5,846 nucleotides of DNA from Firmicutes bacterium UBA1764 (lineage in GTDB: Bacteria > Bacillota > Clostridia > Peptostreptococcales > Anaerovoracaceae): the NCBI GenBank assembly GCA_002315535.1, contig DCHA01000076.1, forward strand, positions 9,550 to 15,395, in the 5' to 3' direction. This document shows positions 5,513-5,846 of the stretch, one piece after another. A program made the translations under genes and the position numbers. How positions within the stretch are numbered: position 1 is the first letter of the stretch; every line of letters begins with the position of its first letter. The notes beneath the pieces were generated by a model, which was not told the origin of the DNA, did not search any database, and was given only the letters and a program-made list of their open reading frames with translations.

Positions 5513-5846
5513 TGTTTCTTGATCAGAAATATGACAATTATATAGATTTAGTAAAAAAACTTTCATACAGCGATCTTGAATTATTTGCTGTAGAAATCAG
5601 AGAGTTTTTAATCGATAAGGTTTCTAAGACCGGTGGCCATCTTGCATCTAATTTAGGTGCAGTTGAGCTTACGCTTGCTCTGCACAAGGTCTTTAATACG
5701 CCAACCGATAAGATTGTTTTTGATGTTGGACATCAAAGCTATGTACATAAGATTTTGACCGGTAGAAAGGAAGCCTTTGACTCTCTTCGTCAGATTGACG
5801 GCTTATCGGGCTTCCCAAAAAGATCTGAGTCTGAGCATGATGCTTT
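5512..5846 (+). CDS. dxs: 1-deoxy-D-xylulose-5-phosphate synthase, N-terminal part (3' end outside window)
   Basis: DXS condenses pyruvate and glyceraldehyde 3-phosphate, using thiamine diphosphate, to make 1-deoxyxylulose 5-phosphate, the first step of the MEP isoprenoid pathway. The first 111 or so residues of a protein usually near 620 are visible. Clear family signatures are TGGHLASNLGAVELTLALH (40-58), with the conserved GGH histidine, VFDVGHQSYVHKILTGR (69-85), and the LSGFPKRSESEHD segment at the window edge. The N-terminus is short, beginning with a helix (LVKKLSYSDLELFAVEIREF). The ATG at 5512 shares one base with the ispA TAA stop (TAATG), and AGAAGGA (5494-5500) lies 11 nt upstream. 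Together with ispA it forms the isoprenoid end of the operon. The gene runs off the window, so completeness cannot be judged. Confidence 0.96.
   Translation, partial: MFLDQKYDNYIDLVKKLSYSDLELFAVEIREFLIDKVSKTGGHLASNLGAVELTLALHKVFNTPTDKIVFDVGHQSYVHKILTGRKEAFDSLRQIDGLSGFPKRSESEHDA

Overview
The window is a stretch of AT-rich bacterial chromosome carrying housekeeping genes, all on the + strand. The order efp ... Asp23-like, nusB, (M22-like), xseA, xseB, ispA, dxs is the arrangement known from Firmicutes near the Bacillus spoIIIA/nusB locus. The protein sequences, and an M22/Kae1-like gene between nusB and xseA, suggest an anaerobic Clostridia member, perhaps Ruminococcaceae/Oscillospiraceae. That placement is inference from gene order and remembered family sequences, not from a search.

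Layout. Positions 1-408 hold the 3' part of efp (elongation factor P), followed by a clear intrinsic terminator (417-446). mltG (468-1547), a membrane-anchored lytic transglycosylase, follows as a single gene, ending in a second hairpin with a short T run (1590-1624). From 1629 to the right edge the genes are packed as one apparent operon: Asp23-like (1629-1946), nusB (1948-2349), a TsaD/Kae1-like protein (2349-3272), xseA (3257-4387), xseB (4389-4610), ispA (4610-5512) and the 5' part of dxs (5512-5846, cut by the window edge). Neighbours overlap by 1 or 16 nt or lie 1 nt apart.

Functions. nusB serves rRNA transcription antitermination. xseA and xseB encode both subunits of exonuclease VII. 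ispA and dxs act in isoprenoid synthesis: DXS is the first step of the MEP pathway, and IspA makes farnesyl diphosphate, the precursor of undecaprenyl and other polyprenyl carriers. mltG trims or terminates nascent peptidoglycan strands, so lipid-carrier supply and wall synthesis sit close together.

Most worth a second look: the divergent TsaD/Kae1 paralog; a possible promoter whose -10 lies in the loop of the mltG terminator, with the operon's first start codon only 6 nt after the T run and no Shine-Dalgarno; a shortened coiled-coil region in XseA; and the absence of spoIIIA, accBC and folD, which sit between or among these genes in Bacillus subtilis. No CRISPR array, tRNA, rRNA, insertion sequence or clearly novel multi-gene system was seen. 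No gene-free stretch exceeds 300 bases; the longest is 1548-1628.
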